Assembly (NCBI GenBank): GCA_024408495.1
Contig: JAKSUY010000005.1
Coordinates: forward strand, 1-44,110
Reading direction: 5' to 3'
Source of the DNA: Bacilli bacterium
Lineage (GTDB): Bacteria > Bacillota_I > Bacilli_A > RFN20 > CAG-826
Length of the DNA stretch: 44,110 nucleotides
This document shows, one piece after another, positions 7,662-18,075 of the stretch. Numbering within the stretch: the stretch's first letter is position 1; every line of letters begins with the position of its first letter. The notes beneath the pieces are model-generated. The model did not search any database, had not been told where the DNA came from, and worked only from the letters and a program-made list of their open reading frames with translations. The translations under genes and the position numbers were made by a program.

Positions 7662-9383
7662 ATGACTGACTATAAACTTGAGTACGAACATTGGAAAAAG
7701 CAAAAATTAGAAGACAAAGATTTAGTAATTGAGCTAAATTCTTTAAAAGATGATATTAGCATTCGACATAACTTTCGTGATGAGTTAAGTTTTGGTACAG
7801 CCGGTATTAGAAGTAAACTTGGAGTTGGTCCAAAAAGACTTAATATATGGGTTATTCGTCGTGCGACTTATGGTTTAGCGATGTGGATTAATGAAACCTA
7901 TCCTTTAATTCAACATAAGAGCGTTTCGATTTCATATGATTCAAGGATTAAATCTAGATTATTCGCAGAAGAAGCGGCAAGAGTGTTAATTGATCACGGA
8001 ATTCACGTATATATTTATAAACAAATTATGCCTACTCCATTATGTTCATGGGCAGTGCGCTTTCATAAATCCCAAGCAGGTATTATGATTACGGCTTCTC
8101 ATAATCCGAAAGAATATAATGGTTATAAAGTTTATGATTGGCATGGTTGTCAATTAACTGATGAGCCTGCTGCGCGTGTGTATGAAATAATGAAAACGCG
8201 TGATTATTTTGATGTCAAACCTCAACTTACATTTGAGCAAGGATTAAGGAGAAGATTAATTAGTTATATATCCGCTGATTGTCTTAACGAATATTATAAA
8301 TATATTGACTCTCTTTCATTAAATCATAGTAAGACTAGATTCGCTAAAATCGTTTATACGCCTCTTAACGGAACTGGCTTGGTGCCGGTTACTAAAGTAT
8401 TTAAAAACGCTGGATTTAGCGATGTTTATGTTGTAAAAGAACAAGAAGAACCGGATGGAACTTTCCCAACTTGTCCACAACCGAATCCAGAAAATCCAAA
8501 TGCATTAAAACTAATGAATAAATATTTGTTGGAAAAGAAATATGATATTGCTTTAGCAACTGATCCAGATTGTGATCGTGTAGCGGTATCAGTGTTAGAT
8601 AAAGATGGTAAAGTGAGAACCTTTTCTGGTAACGAAATTGGAGTTTTGTTATTTGATTATATTGTTCGTAGAAGAATGGCAAACGAAACCTTGCCACGTG
8701 ATCCAATGATGGTTAAAACCATTGTGTCTACTAACATGGTTTTTCCAATCGCTAGACGATTTGGTATTCAAGTTAAGGAAGTATTAACTGGATTTAAATA
8801 TATCGGAGAGCAAATTCACTTATTAGAAAAGAACAAACAAGCAAATCGTTTTATCTTTGGTTTTGAAGAAAGCATTGGTTTTTTAACTGGCACAAAAGTA
8901 AGAGATAAAGATGCGGTTAATGCATCGTTATTATTAGCTGAAATGTGTGATGAATACATAAAAATGGGCTTTACGATGGCAGATCGCATGGAAGATCTTT
9001 ATAAACTATATGGATATACGGCGACTGTTACCGATTCATATGAATTTAAGACAATGGATGGCATGGAGAGAATGAACAAAATTATGGACTATTTTAGGAG
9101 TAGTTATGATTTTTCATCGTTAAAAGATTTACATGCTAAACTTGATTGTTTAACGGGAATTAAAAAGCATGCGGATGGTTATCCAGAAAAATATGATTTG
9201 CCCAAATCAAATGTCTTAGCGTTTTATTTTCCTGATGGTATTAAAGTTAGTATTCGTCCATCAGGAACCGAACCTAAATTAAAAGTTTATTATTATATTG
9301 TGGCGAAGAAGAAAAAGGATTTAAAACCTTTACTCGCAAATTACAAAAAGAAATTCGATAATGTAGTTAAGAGGATGAGTTAA
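7662..9383 (+). CDS. Phospho-sugar mutase (phosphoglucomutase/phosphomannomutase)
   Basis: 573 residues of the alpha-D-phosphohexomutase superfamily, the PgcA-like cytoplasmic type that interconverts sugar 1- and 6-phosphates. The active serine is in TASHNP (S146), the metal loop is DPDCDR, the sugar-binding loop is GFEESIG, and the C-terminal phosphate-binding loop is RPSGTEPK. I start at MTDYKLEYEHW, which matches the beginning of family members. An in-frame ATG at 7602 would add 20 unrelated residues, but a TATACT box 11 bases before it leaves that open. The gene overlaps the next one by one base. Glucose versus mannose preference cannot be read from the sequence. Confidence 0.92.
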   Translation: MTDYKLEYEHWKKQKLEDKDLVIELNSLKDDISIRHNFRDELSFGTAGIRSKLGVGPKRLNIWVIRRATYGLAMWINETYPLIQHKSVSISYDSRIKSRLFAEEAARVLIDHGIHVYIYKQIMPTPLCSWAVRFHKSQAGIMITASHNPKEYNGYKVYDWHGCQLTDEPAARVYEIMKTRDYFDVKPQLTFEQGLRRRLISYISADCLNEYYKYIDSLSLNHSKTRFAKIVYTPLNGTGLVPVTKVFKNAGFSDVYVVKEQEEPDGTFPTCPQPNPENPNALKLMNKYLLEKKYDIALATDPDCDRVAVSVLDKDGKVRTFSGNEIGVLLFDYIVRRRMANETLPRDPMMVKTIVSTNMVFPIARRFGIQVKEVLTGFKYIGEQIHLLEKNKQANRFIFGFEESIGFLTGTKVRDKDAVNASLLLAEMCDEYIKMGFTMADRMEDLYKLYGYTATVTDSYEFKTMDGMERMNKIMDYFRSSYDFSSLKDLHAKLDCLTGIKKHADGYPEKYDLPKSNVLAFYFPDGIKVSIRPSGTEPKLKVYYYIVAKKKKDLKPLLANYKKKFDNVVKRMS

Positions 9384-9964
9384 TGGAAACAATTAAATTT
9401 AAAAATAAAGATTATGAAATCGTTAGTAAATTAGCGAATAAGAAAATTCATGTTAAACGTAAGAACAAACATTTTATTATTGTTCCTTTTGATAGCGCTG
9501 AATCATTTAATTCTTATGTATTTAATAAAAAAGCATTGAAAAAGAATAAAGTTGAAATGAGTAAAGTTCTTAAAAAAGATAAGGCTGCTTTATTAGTTTT
9601 AGAACAATTTATTGAAGGCGAAAATTTAATGGCAATTATTGCTTCTAATCGTTTAGATGACGTGTGCTTAAAAGAATTATTTAGAGTTTATCGTAATAAT
9701 CGATTTGCGCAAATTCTCTTAAGTTATAAACCGGAAAATTTTGTTAAACATAAAAAGTATTTCTACTATGTTTCTGATGCAATAACGTCTATGAAAGATG
9801 GTATTGCTTTTGAACGAGGCGATGATATCTTGCTTTGGTTGAATACGAACAAACAAAAACAATATATTATCAATAAAGGTTATCAATATTTAGATCGGAT
9901 GATGCTCACTAGCGAAGCCGAAATTAAGAAAAAAATTGCCTTAGTGTGTGTCGCTAATTGGTAA
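9383..9964 (+). CDS. Conserved-looking protein of unknown function
   Basis: 193 residues, basic and lysine-rich, no signal peptide or membrane segment. The first strand-rich part (YEIVSKLANKKIHVKRKNKHFIIV, residues 11-34) has a beta-hairpin look, and the rest is mostly helical and ends in VCVANW. I do not recognise a family. It is coupled to the mutase gene by a one-base overlap, and its stop lies one base before queT, so it is part of this operon. Its position at the head of the queuosine block could mean a linked role, or only co-transcription. Confidence 0.75.
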   Translation: METIKFKNKDYEIVSKLANKKIHVKRKNKHFIIVPFDSAESFNSYVFNKKALKKNKVEMSKVLKKDKAALLVLEQFIEGENLMAIIASNRLDDVCLKELFRVYRNNRFAQILLSYKPENFVKHKKYFYYVSDAITSMKDGIAFERGDDILLWLNTNKQKQYIINKGYQYLDRMMLTSEAEIKKKIALVCVANW

Positions 9965-9965
9965 T

Positions 9966-10484
9966 ATGAATGATAATCAAATTTTAATAAGAAGAATTGT
10001 AAAAAACGCGATTGTTTTAGCTTTATATGTAGTTTTAACGTTTGCTAGTTACCCGGTTTCATTCGGCATTTTGCAATTTAGAGTTTCTGAATTGTTAGTA
10101 TTGCTTTGTTTCTTTAATCGCGATTATGTCATTGGTATTACTCTTGGTTGTTTATTATCGAATTTGGGTTCACCTGGTCCGATGATGGTGTGGGATTTAT
10201 TGTTTGGTACACTCGCTAGTCTTCTTTCTTGCCTAGCCGTTTCTTTCTCAAAGCATTTAGGAATCGCTATGTTATTCCCAATTCTTATTAATCCTCTATT
10301 AGTTGGAGCTGAGTTTATGATTGTGGGAGAAACAAACGCTTCGTATTGGTGGATTGTCGGAATGATTATGATTGGTGAAGCCACAATTATTGTGGTTAGT
10401 TATATTCTCTATTTATTCATTATGAAGAAAGAGGCTATTCTTAATTTGATTGATGCAAAGAGAAATCGCTCGTTTAAGTGGTAA
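9966..10484 (+). CDS. queT: QueT family queuosine-precursor ECF transporter, S component
   Basis: 172 residues and five or six membrane segments, with features of the QueT family: LRVSELLVLL-like FRVSELLVLLCFF, YVIGITLGCLLSNL, WDLLFGTLASLL. QueT is the substrate-binding membrane subunit of an energy-coupling-factor transporter for preQ1-type queuosine precursors. The shared EcfA/EcfT subunits must be encoded elsewhere. It lies directly before tgt and queA, which strongly supports the call and implies that the cell imports its precursor. I prefer ATG 9966; a GTG at 9948 in the same frame would overlap the previous gene. Confidence 0.88.
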   Translation: MNDNQILIRRIVKNAIVLALYVVLTFASYPVSFGILQFRVSELLVLLCFFNRDYVIGITLGCLLSNLGSPGPMMVWDLLFGTLASLLSCLAVSFSKHLGIAMLFPILINPLLVGAEFMIVGETNASYWWIVGMIMIGEATIIVVSYILYLFIMKKEAILNLIDAKRNRSFKW

Positions 10485-10492
10485 AATATTAG

Positions 10493-11619
<1,127 letters not shown>

Positions 11620-11620
<1 letters not shown>

Positions 11621-12642
11621 TGGATATTGAATTATTTAATTATAATTTACCGATTGAATTAATTGCGCAATCACCAGCGGATAAGCGCGATAATTCTCGT
11701 TTGTTAGTGATTAATAAATCGACTAAGACATACGAAGATAAGCATTTTTTTGATATCATCGATTATCTTAAACCTGGTGATGTTATAGTGAGAAATAACA
11801 CTAAAGTTTTGCCAGTGAGATTATTTGGAATTAAAGAAGAAACCAATGCAAAAGTAGAAGTGTTATTACTTAAAGAAATTAAAAAAGACACTTATGAATG
11901 TTTGTGTGGGAACGCACGTGTAATTAAAGTAGGGAGCAAAATTAAATTTTCTAAAAGATTAAGTGGTGAATGTTTACAAATTAAAGATGAGGGAATTAGA
12001 GTTATTCATTTTATTTATGAAGGCATCTTTATTGAAATATTAGAAGAGATTGGGCATATGCCACTTCCTCCATATATCAAAAAACAGTTAGTGAGTAATG
12101 ATCGTTACCAAACGGTGTATGCTAAAGTGATTGGAAGCGCAGCCGCACCAACTGCAGGTTTTCATTTTACTGAAGAACTATTTAAGAAAATGAAAAAGAA
12201 AGGTGTTGAAGTTTTAGATGTTACTTTACAAATTGGATTAGACACCTTTAGGCCAGTAAAGGTTAAAGACACTAAAGATCATCATATGCATTCTGAATAT
12301 TATGAAATCACTAAAGAAGTTGCAGATAAATTAAATAGAGCAAAACAAGAAAAAAGAAGAATAATTGCTTTAGGCACTACATCTACTAGAACCTTAGAAG
12401 CTAATTTTACTAAATATAAACGATTCACTGCTACTAAGGAAAATACCGATATATTTATATATCCAAGTTATAAATTTAAAGCAATTGATGCATTAATCAC
12501 TAATTTCCATTTACCTAAATCTACACTTATTATGTTAGTGAGCGCATTTATGACTCGTGAATTTACTTTAAATTGTTATGAACATGCAGTGAAAAATAAA
12601 TACCGTTTCTTCTCGTTTGGAGATGCTTGCTTCATATTTTAA
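11620..12642 (+). CDS. queA: S-adenosylmethionine:tRNA ribosyltransferase-isomerase
   Basis: 340 residues, the usual length. QueA transfers and isomerises the ribosyl part of SAM onto preQ1-tRNA to form epoxyqueuosine. Family hallmarks are LIAQSPADKRDNSRLLV at the N-terminus, GDVIVRNNTKVLPVRLFG, YAKVIGSAAAPTAGFHFT, and ITNFHLPKSTLIMLVSAF near the C-terminus. It starts in the stop of tgt (taATG). The next gene begins 69 bases later behind its own promoter, so the toxin-antitoxin insert separates queA from queH. Confidence 0.97.
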
Positions 12643-12686
12643 TGTAATGCATTTGTGTTGCATTATGCATTACACTATTATATAAT
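12643..12686 (+). promoter_or_regulatory. Toxin-antitoxin promoter and operator
   Basis: A -35 TTGCAT (12658-12663), a 17-base spacer and a consensus -10 TATAAT (12681-12686) precede the antitoxin gene. The -35 is framed by a perfect 10-base inverted repeat, TGTAATGCAT (12643-12652) and ATGCATTACA (12665-12674), starting right at the queA stop. This is the expected arrangement for autorepression by a RelB-type antitoxin or the toxin-antitoxin complex. Confidence 0.7.
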
Positions 12687-12711
12687 TATTCTATCATTTA
12701 GGAGAAGCTTT

Positions 12712-13017
12712 ATGGGCAAAAATGCAACCATTAATGTAAGGGTAGATTCAACTTTAAAATCGCAAGTTGATGTTATTTTAAATGAGTTAGATATGCCAGC
12801 ATCGCGATTGATTACTTTACTTTATAGACAAATCGTTTTGAAACATTCAATCCCGTTTGATATATCACTTCCCTATCAAACACCGCTTGTTTATGAAAAT
12901 TTAACTGACAAACAATTAAGCGTGGAAATTGCTAAAGCATATAAAGATATTGAAGAAGGTCGTGTTGTGCCTGCTAATAAAGTCAACAAAATGATTAAAA
13001 AAGAATTCGGATTATGA
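12712..13017 (+). CDS. RelB/DinJ-type antitoxin
   Basis: 101 residues. The N-terminus, ATINVRVDSTLKSQVDVILNELDMPASRLITLLYRQI, is the ribbon-helix-helix DNA-binding domain of RelB/DinJ antitoxins. The C-terminal half (YEEL-like VYENLTDKQLSVEIAKAYKDIEEGRVVP) is the toxin-wrapping part. AGGAG at 12700-12704 sets the start at 12712. The stop overlaps the toxin start (ATGA). It should repress its own promoter and neutralise the RelE/ParE-like toxin next to it. Confidence 0.9.
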   Translation: MGKNATINVRVDSTLKSQVDVILNELDMPASRLITLLYRQIVLKHSIPFDISLPYQTPLVYENLTDKQLSVEIAKAYKDIEEGRVVPANKVNKMIKKEFGL

Positions 13018-13322
13018 CAAAATATACTATTCAATATACGGATTTAGCAATTAAAGATATAAAAAACACCGTTTATTACATTAAGAATATTTTGGATAAC
13101 CCAAAAGCGGCAATAGATATGATTGATTTAATAACTGATGCGTGTAATTCATTGTCAAATATGCCTGAAAGGTATCCTCTGATGACCGGAATGTTTTCTC
13201 GTCAATTAAACGCACGGATGATGCCGATTAAAAATTACATTATTATTTATCGAGTTGATAACAAAAGTATGATGATAACTATTTCGCGCATTTTGAATTG
13301 TTTGATGAAGAGAAATGGATAA
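13014..13322 (+). CDS. RelE/ParE-family toxin
   Basis: 102 residues with the RelE/ParE fold pattern: YTIQYTDLAIKDIKNTVYYIKN, then the leucine/serine helix ITDACNSLSNMPERYP, and strands NARMMPIKNYIIIYRVDNKSMMITISRILN. Family members are either mRNA interferases (RelE) or gyrase poisons (ParE); the sequence alone does not decide, though the 'I-N-Y-I-I-I-Y-R-V' strand is common in ParE-like proteins. It overlaps the antitoxin by four bases and queH by eight, so queH is probably translated from the same mRNA. Confidence 0.88.
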   Translation: MTKYTIQYTDLAIKDIKNTVYYIKNILDNPKAAIDMIDLITDACNSLSNMPERYPLMTGMFSRQLNARMMPIKNYIIIYRVDNKSMMITISRILNCLMKRNG

Positions 13323-13926
13323 GATTAATTACTACTTAAAAGGTGAAGAAATTATTAAAACGTTTGGGGATAAGAAGCCAACACTTTTAATGCATGTTTG
13401 TTGTGCGCCGTGTTCTTGTTATCCTTTAACCTACCTTATTAAATATTTTCGCGTAACGCTTCATTATAATAATTCTAATATTTATCCCGCGAGCGAGTGG
13501 GAACTACGTCGAAAAGAGTTAATTTCCTTTGTTGAACGTTTTAACCATGACTATCATAGTGATGTTAAATTAATAATCGTTCCTTATGATCATGAAGGTT
13601 ATATGAAAGAACTTCGTCCATATAAGGATGAACCTGAAAGAGGTAAAAGATGTATTCTTTGTTACACTAAGCGCATGCGCGAGGCGTACGTGTACGCGAA
13701 TGATAATAGGTATGACTACTTTACAACCGTGATGAGTATTTCTCGTCAAAAGGATAGTCAAGTTTTAAATCAGATTGGGTGTGAATTAGCCAAAGAATTT
13801 GACTACACAAAGTATTTTTATTGTGATTTTAAGAAGAACGATGGGATAAAAAAAGGAATTGCAATCCGTGATCAGTATGGTTTATATCAACAAAATTATT
13901 GTGGGTGTGAATATAGCCATCGTTAA
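13315..13926 (+). CDS. queH: Epoxyqueuosine reductase QueH
   Basis: 203 residues of the DUF208/QueH family, the non-cobalamin enzyme that makes queuosine from epoxyqueuosine in tRNA. The cysteine pattern is typical: MHVCCAPCSCY (C29, C30, C33, C35), CILC (C113, C116) and CGC (C196, C198) near the end. These hold the iron-sulfur cluster and active-site residues. MSISRQKD is the conserved ATP-PPase-like loop. Together with queT, tgt and queA it completes salvage from imported preQ1 to queuosine. Its start lies inside the toxin gene, so queH expression may be tied to the toxin-antitoxin promoter. Confidence 0.95.
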   Translation: MDKINYYLKGEEIIKTFGDKKPTLLMHVCCAPCSCYPLTYLIKYFRVTLHYNNSNIYPASEWELRRKELISFVERFNHDYHSDVKLIIVPYDHEGYMKELRPYKDEPERGKRCILCYTKRMREAYVYANDNRYDYFTTVMSISRQKDSQVLNQIGCELAKEFDYTKYFYCDFKKNDGIKKGIAIRDQYGLYQQNYCGCEYSHR

Positions 13927-13937
13927 TTAAATAATCT

Positions 13938-13992
13938 TTGAATAAATGTTGAAATTTATGTATAATCAACTTGTTATATAAAATGTAGGAGG
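13938..13992 (+). promoter_or_regulatory. Promoter and strong ribosome-binding site of the lipoprotein cluster
   Basis: -35 TTGAAT (13938-13943), 17-base spacer, consensus -10 TATAAT (13961-13966), then TAGGAGG (13986-13992) ten bases before the ATG at 14003. It begins 12 bases after queH ends; no clear terminator separates them. Confidence 0.7.
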
Positions 13993-14002
13993 TTTATTCA
14001 TT

Positions 14003-15715
14003 ATGAAAAAACACATACTTTTTGCACCTATTATCGCGTTGGCGGCTGTTGCTTCATTAGTCGGCTGTAACAAAGGCGATGCAATTGTAAAAGATCCACT
14101 TGAAAAGGAGATTGAGAGTTGTTTAGTAACGCCAAAAGTTTTAGTTAGCATTAGCACTCATGAAGCTCAGAAAGTTGTTGAGTACGCGCGATCTAACTTA
14201 ATTACGAAGGCGGTTAAAATAGTTGATAAGTCGTACGGATATCAACAACCAACTATTAGCGAATCTTTAATCGGAATCCGCCGTCAAGCTGCAATATCTA
14301 AGTACGAGTCACTTCTTATAAAATCTGCATCAACAGATACCACTCAGTTATACACTGGTTCGCTTAGTTATTTAGCAAGGAAGCAAGTAACAAAAACACA
14401 ATCTACTACAACACTTTATAAAAACCTAATGGGAGAAAGTGTGACTGAGGTTGAACAAATTCAACAAGATAATGTTACGTCAGCAACCTTAAAAAATAAG
14501 GAAGAAACCGCTCTTTTCTTCAAACCTCATAGATCTGTATATGAAGGTATGGATGTAGGCGAAAAGATGGCATATGGTTTGTTTGTTAATACCACCCAAA
14601 CCTCGTCAGATAATGCATCTGCTCAACCATATAAGACTAGTCAGTTTGTAACTCCGTTATCGACTGATATCAATGGTTATTATGCTGAAAACTTTAATCC
14701 TGATTGGTATGTATACGATGCTGATGAACAGGAAAAAGTAGCAAAAGCCTACAACTCCTTTAAAGAATATTTATTTGGTGGTGCTGGCTCCTTTAATTTT
14801 AATAATCTTCTTGGTGATATATCAGATCTCCATTTCTTTAAAACTCAAGAAGGCAACGATGTTTACTACATTAATTATGAAAATTATCCTTCAAGTTATT
14901 TAGATAATCCGTTAAATCCTGATTCACCGCTTCCACTTTCTCGTTATGGTGAGATAGTGTATCACTTCACAAACGATCCGACTGATGGTTGGCGTTTAGT
15001 GTCTTATGCTGGTGACTATAGCGGTTATGTAATGCAAGATTTATACGGATATTCATTAGTCGAAAATCTTAGAGTCCGTCCTAGTTTATTCGCTTCAACC
15101 ATTGAATATGGTGAAATGACTGAAAGCGATAGATACAATGTACTTGGCTACAATAGTAGTTATGATGCTCCACGCGTTAATCTTCTATCATATAACGCGG
15201 ATGATGATTATACTTATTTCCGCTTGCCTTTAACTAACACCACAGCTTCTTATCGCTTGTATAATCCTGATTTTGTTGGTTATAAATTTACAAGTGATTT
15301 TATGAGGGTTTTAAGTTCGGATGAAGATTTACTAAATATGATAGGTTCGAAATATTACCAATTACCACTACTTTATGGTCAAGCATCTATCCCATTATTT
15401 GCTACAGATTATGGCGATACATTATGTTATAGTTTAGAAGCTTATCCTAATAGTTTTGATTACTATTGGAGATATAAACACGGTCCCATGTCTCGTGAAA
15501 TCGCTGGTGCAAAAATCTATAATAAGGATGTTATTGATGATGAATCACTAGTGCCTTATACCGAAATGCCACTTTCACCAGAAGATTTTCCAATGGTATT
15601 TTCTGATGAAGCTCCTAGCGCAGGCGTTTTCTCAATGGAAGTTAATTGCGATGCCCAAGGGCATTTATTATCCTGGCACAATCAATTAATTGCCGGGTTT
15701 AATGATGGCAAATAA
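14003..15715 (+). CDS. Large lipoprotein of unknown function (cluster member 1)
   Basis: 570 residues. The N-terminus is a signal peptide (MKKHILFAP...) ending in the lipobox LVGC, with lipidated C22, so the protein should be anchored on the outer face of the membrane. The rest is rich in tyrosine, serine and aspartate, with no enzyme motif I recognise and no further membrane segment. STHEAQKVVEYARSN (about 51-65) and similar wording in member 2 (SAYAEKVYSNAIAG) hint at a shared N-terminal helix. It is first of five lipoprotein genes on one strand, 26 bases before member 2, which has its own GGAGG site. Confidence 0.88.
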   Translation: MKKHILFAPIIALAAVASLVGCNKGDAIVKDPLEKEIESCLVTPKVLVSISTHEAQKVVEYARSNLITKAVKIVDKSYGYQQPTISESLIGIRRQAAISKYESLLIKSASTDTTQLYTGSLSYLARKQVTKTQSTTTLYKNLMGESVTEVEQIQQDNVTSATLKNKEETALFFKPHRSVYEGMDVGEKMAYGLFVNTTQTSSDNASAQPYKTSQFVTPLSTDINGYYAENFNPDWYVYDADEQEKVAKAYNSFKEYLFGGAGSFNFNNLLGDISDLHFFKTQEGNDVYYINYENYPSSYLDNPLNPDSPLPLSRYGEIVYHFTNDPTDGWRLVSYAGDYSGYVMQDLYGYSLVENLRVRPSLFASTIEYGEMTESDRYNVLGYNSSYDAPRVNLLSYNADDDYTYFRLPLTNTTASYRLYNPDFVGYKFTSDFMRVLSSDEDLLNMIGSKYYQLPLLYGQASIPLFATDYGDTLCYSLEAYPNSFDYYWRYKHGPMSREIAGAKIYNKDVIDDESLVPYTEMPLSPEDFPMVFSDEAPSAGVFSMEVNCDAQGHLLSWHNQLIAGFNDGK

Positions 15716-15741
15716 AGCATAAAAACGGAGGAATTAATTAT

Positions 15742-17946
15742 ATGAAGAACATTAAAAAAATAGTAATACTTCCAGCTGCTGTTCTTGCTTTTGGAACACT
15801 AGTTGGTTGTAATAATGTAACGGCCACTGTGGGTTCTGATATTGAACAATATGAATCTTATTTTAAGTTACCAAAAGGATGTACTCCTATTAATTCAGCT
15901 TATGCTGAAAAGGTTTACTCAAATGCGATTGCAGGCGCAAACGAAGCTAAATTAGTGACATCAGATACAGTTGCTAATTATAAACCTGAATACTATAAAG
16001 GTCGTGCTTTGTATGCTGCATCAAATGTAACGCAACAAACCGCTTATAGAGTCGGAGAGATTTCGTCCTATGATTGCGATGAGGCATTACAGTACGATAC
16101 TAAGAGCGTTAAATTTTACGACAATAACTATTTAGAGGTTTCTAGTGTAGTTGGTAATCGTCGCACAATTAACGGGAATGTTCAACACCTTGTAGATGAA
16201 AATGTTAGCGACACAATCTTCTATCAAGGCGAAGAAGGTGGCCCAGAAGGATATATTTATCCTTTCTATAGACACGCAGCTTCAAGCAAAGAATCTACCG
16301 CTGTATCATACGTATCACCATTTATGGATCCTAATTCCGATGGTCAATTAGGTAGAAATATTACTACTCCACAAGATGCCCGTGATGTAATGAAAAAAAT
16401 GATGGATAAGTATTCTCTTGGTTATATTTCATTATCAAATGCTTTATCAACATTAATGAATGATTTTACGATTGCACAAGAAGTTTTATCTTTTTCGCTT
16501 ATCGAATCAATGTCAATGGTTGGCATTCCTCATTATGTAATGGATGAAAATGGTGACATTTACTTTAATTACTATACCGCTATCGCAGACGGTATGGTTT
16601 ACAATTCAGGCAGCCATAATTTCCAACAATGGTCTTCTGATGCTCGGATGATTAGTGTTGCTGACCAACTTAGAAATGTAGCAGCTGAGGGAATAGCTAT
16701 TCCTGGCACAACTTGGATTGATGCTACCGCTGGTAAAACTGATTTTGTTAAAGAAGGCGTTAAAGGTTATGACTATATTCCAACAGTCAGCACTATGCAG
16801 ATTGCGGTTAAGATGTCACGTCATAACGGAGCTTATCGTATTGATTACCATGCTGCGAAAGCAACGCAATCATATGTTTGCGATGAATTTGGTAACGATT
16901 TAGCTAAGCCATTAAACTTCGTTACTTGTTATGGCATTAGCAACGCTAGTTACGATAGTAATGGCACCCATAGTGAACTTTCTACTGAAGATTTATATAC
17001 ACCAGTCTATCAAGTATTAGGTATTGATAGTTACGCTCGTGTTTATAGAGATACAAATCCTGATGATGATTTTGACACAGATCCTGATGACAATTACATC
17101 TTCGATGTAGTCGACGATCCAGTTTACCTTGATCGTTTCTCAACTTCCCATGGTGAAACCGGTAAAAATCAAGGCATTGAATTAACGGAAAAGTTATCAA
17201 AGAAAAACATGAAAGTAAGAGAATTAGAAACGCAAACTTTTGCGGATCGTTCTTCAATCGGTGCTTTAGAAGATATCACTCCATACGAATGGGCATATAG
17301 CTCAGAATTAAAAGATAAAGAAATTTATGTTTATTCTGGCGTTATCAATGCACCATCAACGATTAGCAAGGTTGATCAGACAGCCGATTTTAGAAAGAAA
17401 GACAATGCTGATTCTAAATCCGATAGTAGTGATTATGGTGTAGTTTATGACTATGGTATTACCGTTGGAGGTATGCCAGGTAAGGGAGCGTCTACAGATT
17501 GGCAAAGAATTAATCCAAATGAATATCCAATTGGTTATGATGGCAATATAAGACAAATAGGTGATTTACCAGAAAAATCTTCTTTCACAACTCCGTTAGG
17601 TTATGAAAATCTTGTAGAGAACACTACTGTTAATGATGGTTATGTTGGTAAACTTCTCCCATCAACATCTGATGCTACTACTGAGGACGATGATTATGAT
17701 GGCAAATTCATTAATCGTTATGCCGAAAGTGAAGAAGACTATCGCCATGATGATGGATTTATATATTTAGATGAGGTTACTCCAATTGCTCTTACACCTG
17801 GTTGTTCTTATCGTTTAACTGTTTATTTCGATAAAGATGGCAAAATTTATAGTGGCGAAGGTGGAACAGGTAAAGGCATGGTTATTTCATACTTAGGCAC
17901 TAATGTTAATCGTTTCTACTACCCAGAACAAATGGAAAAATTCTAA
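15742..17946 (+). CDS. Large lipoprotein of unknown function (cluster member 2)
   Basis: 734 residues with a signal peptide and lipobox LVGC (C23). GGAGG at 15727-15731 fixes the start. The mature part is acidic and tyrosine-rich, with no transmembrane segment and no known motif. A run of aspartates (NPDDDFDTDPDDN, near residue 437) could bind calcium, but this is not a canonical site. The end reads as a beta-rich domain (LTPGCSYRLTVYFDKDGK). Member 1 has the most similar layout. A strong terminator follows, so members 1 and 2 form one transcription unit. Confidence 0.88.
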   Translation: MKNIKKIVILPAAVLAFGTLVGCNNVTATVGSDIEQYESYFKLPKGCTPINSAYAEKVYSNAIAGANEAKLVTSDTVANYKPEYYKGRALYAASNVTQQTAYRVGEISSYDCDEALQYDTKSVKFYDNNYLEVSSVVGNRRTINGNVQHLVDENVSDTIFYQGEEGGPEGYIYPFYRHAASSKESTAVSYVSPFMDPNSDGQLGRNITTPQDARDVMKKMMDKYSLGYISLSNALSTLMNDFTIAQEVLSFSLIESMSMVGIPHYVMDENGDIYFNYYTAIADGMVYNSGSHNFQQWSSDARMISVADQLRNVAAEGIAIPGTTWIDATAGKTDFVKEGVKGYDYIPTVSTMQIAVKMSRHNGAYRIDYHAAKATQSYVCDEFGNDLAKPLNFVTCYGISNASYDSNGTHSELSTEDLYTPVYQVLGIDSYARVYRDTNPDDDFDTDPDDNYIFDVVDDPVYLDRFSTSHGETGKNQGIELTEKLSKKNMKVRELETQTFADRSSIGALEDITPYEWAYSSELKDKEIYVYSGVINAPSTISKVDQTADFRKKDNADSKSDSSDYGVVYDYGITVGGMPGKGASTDWQRINPNEYPIGYDGNIRQIGDLPEKSSFTTPLGYENLVENTTVNDGYVGKLLPSTSDATTEDDDYDGKFINRYAESEEDYRHDDGFIYLDEVTPIALTPGCSYRLTVYFDKDGKIYSGEGGTGKGMVISYLGTNVNRFYYPEQMEKF

Positions 17947-17970
17947 AATTTACTCGATTTAATTAGTAAT

Positions 17971-18005
17971 AAAGGGCAAGGTTTACTAACCTTGCTCTTT
18001 TTAAA
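17971..18005 (+). terminator. Rho-independent terminator after lipoprotein 2
   Basis: A 13-bp stem with one G-U pair: AAAGGGCAAGGTT (17971-17983) pairs with AACCTTGCTCTTT (17988-18000), loop TACT, followed by a run of T. It splits the lipoprotein cluster into two transcription units. Confidence 0.9.
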
Positions 18006-18012
18006 TTTGTTA

Positions 18013-18040
18013 TAGACAAGCAAAGAAATATCTCTATAAT
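18013..18040 (+). promoter_or_regulatory. Promoter of lipoproteins 3-5
   Basis: -35-like TAGACA (18013-18018), 16-base spacer, consensus -10 TATAAT (18035-18040). A GGAGG site (18061-18065) precedes the start at 18076 by ten bases. Confidence 0.6.
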
Positions 18041-18075
18041 ATATTGAGTAGTTTTTAAATGGAGGACAACCATCT

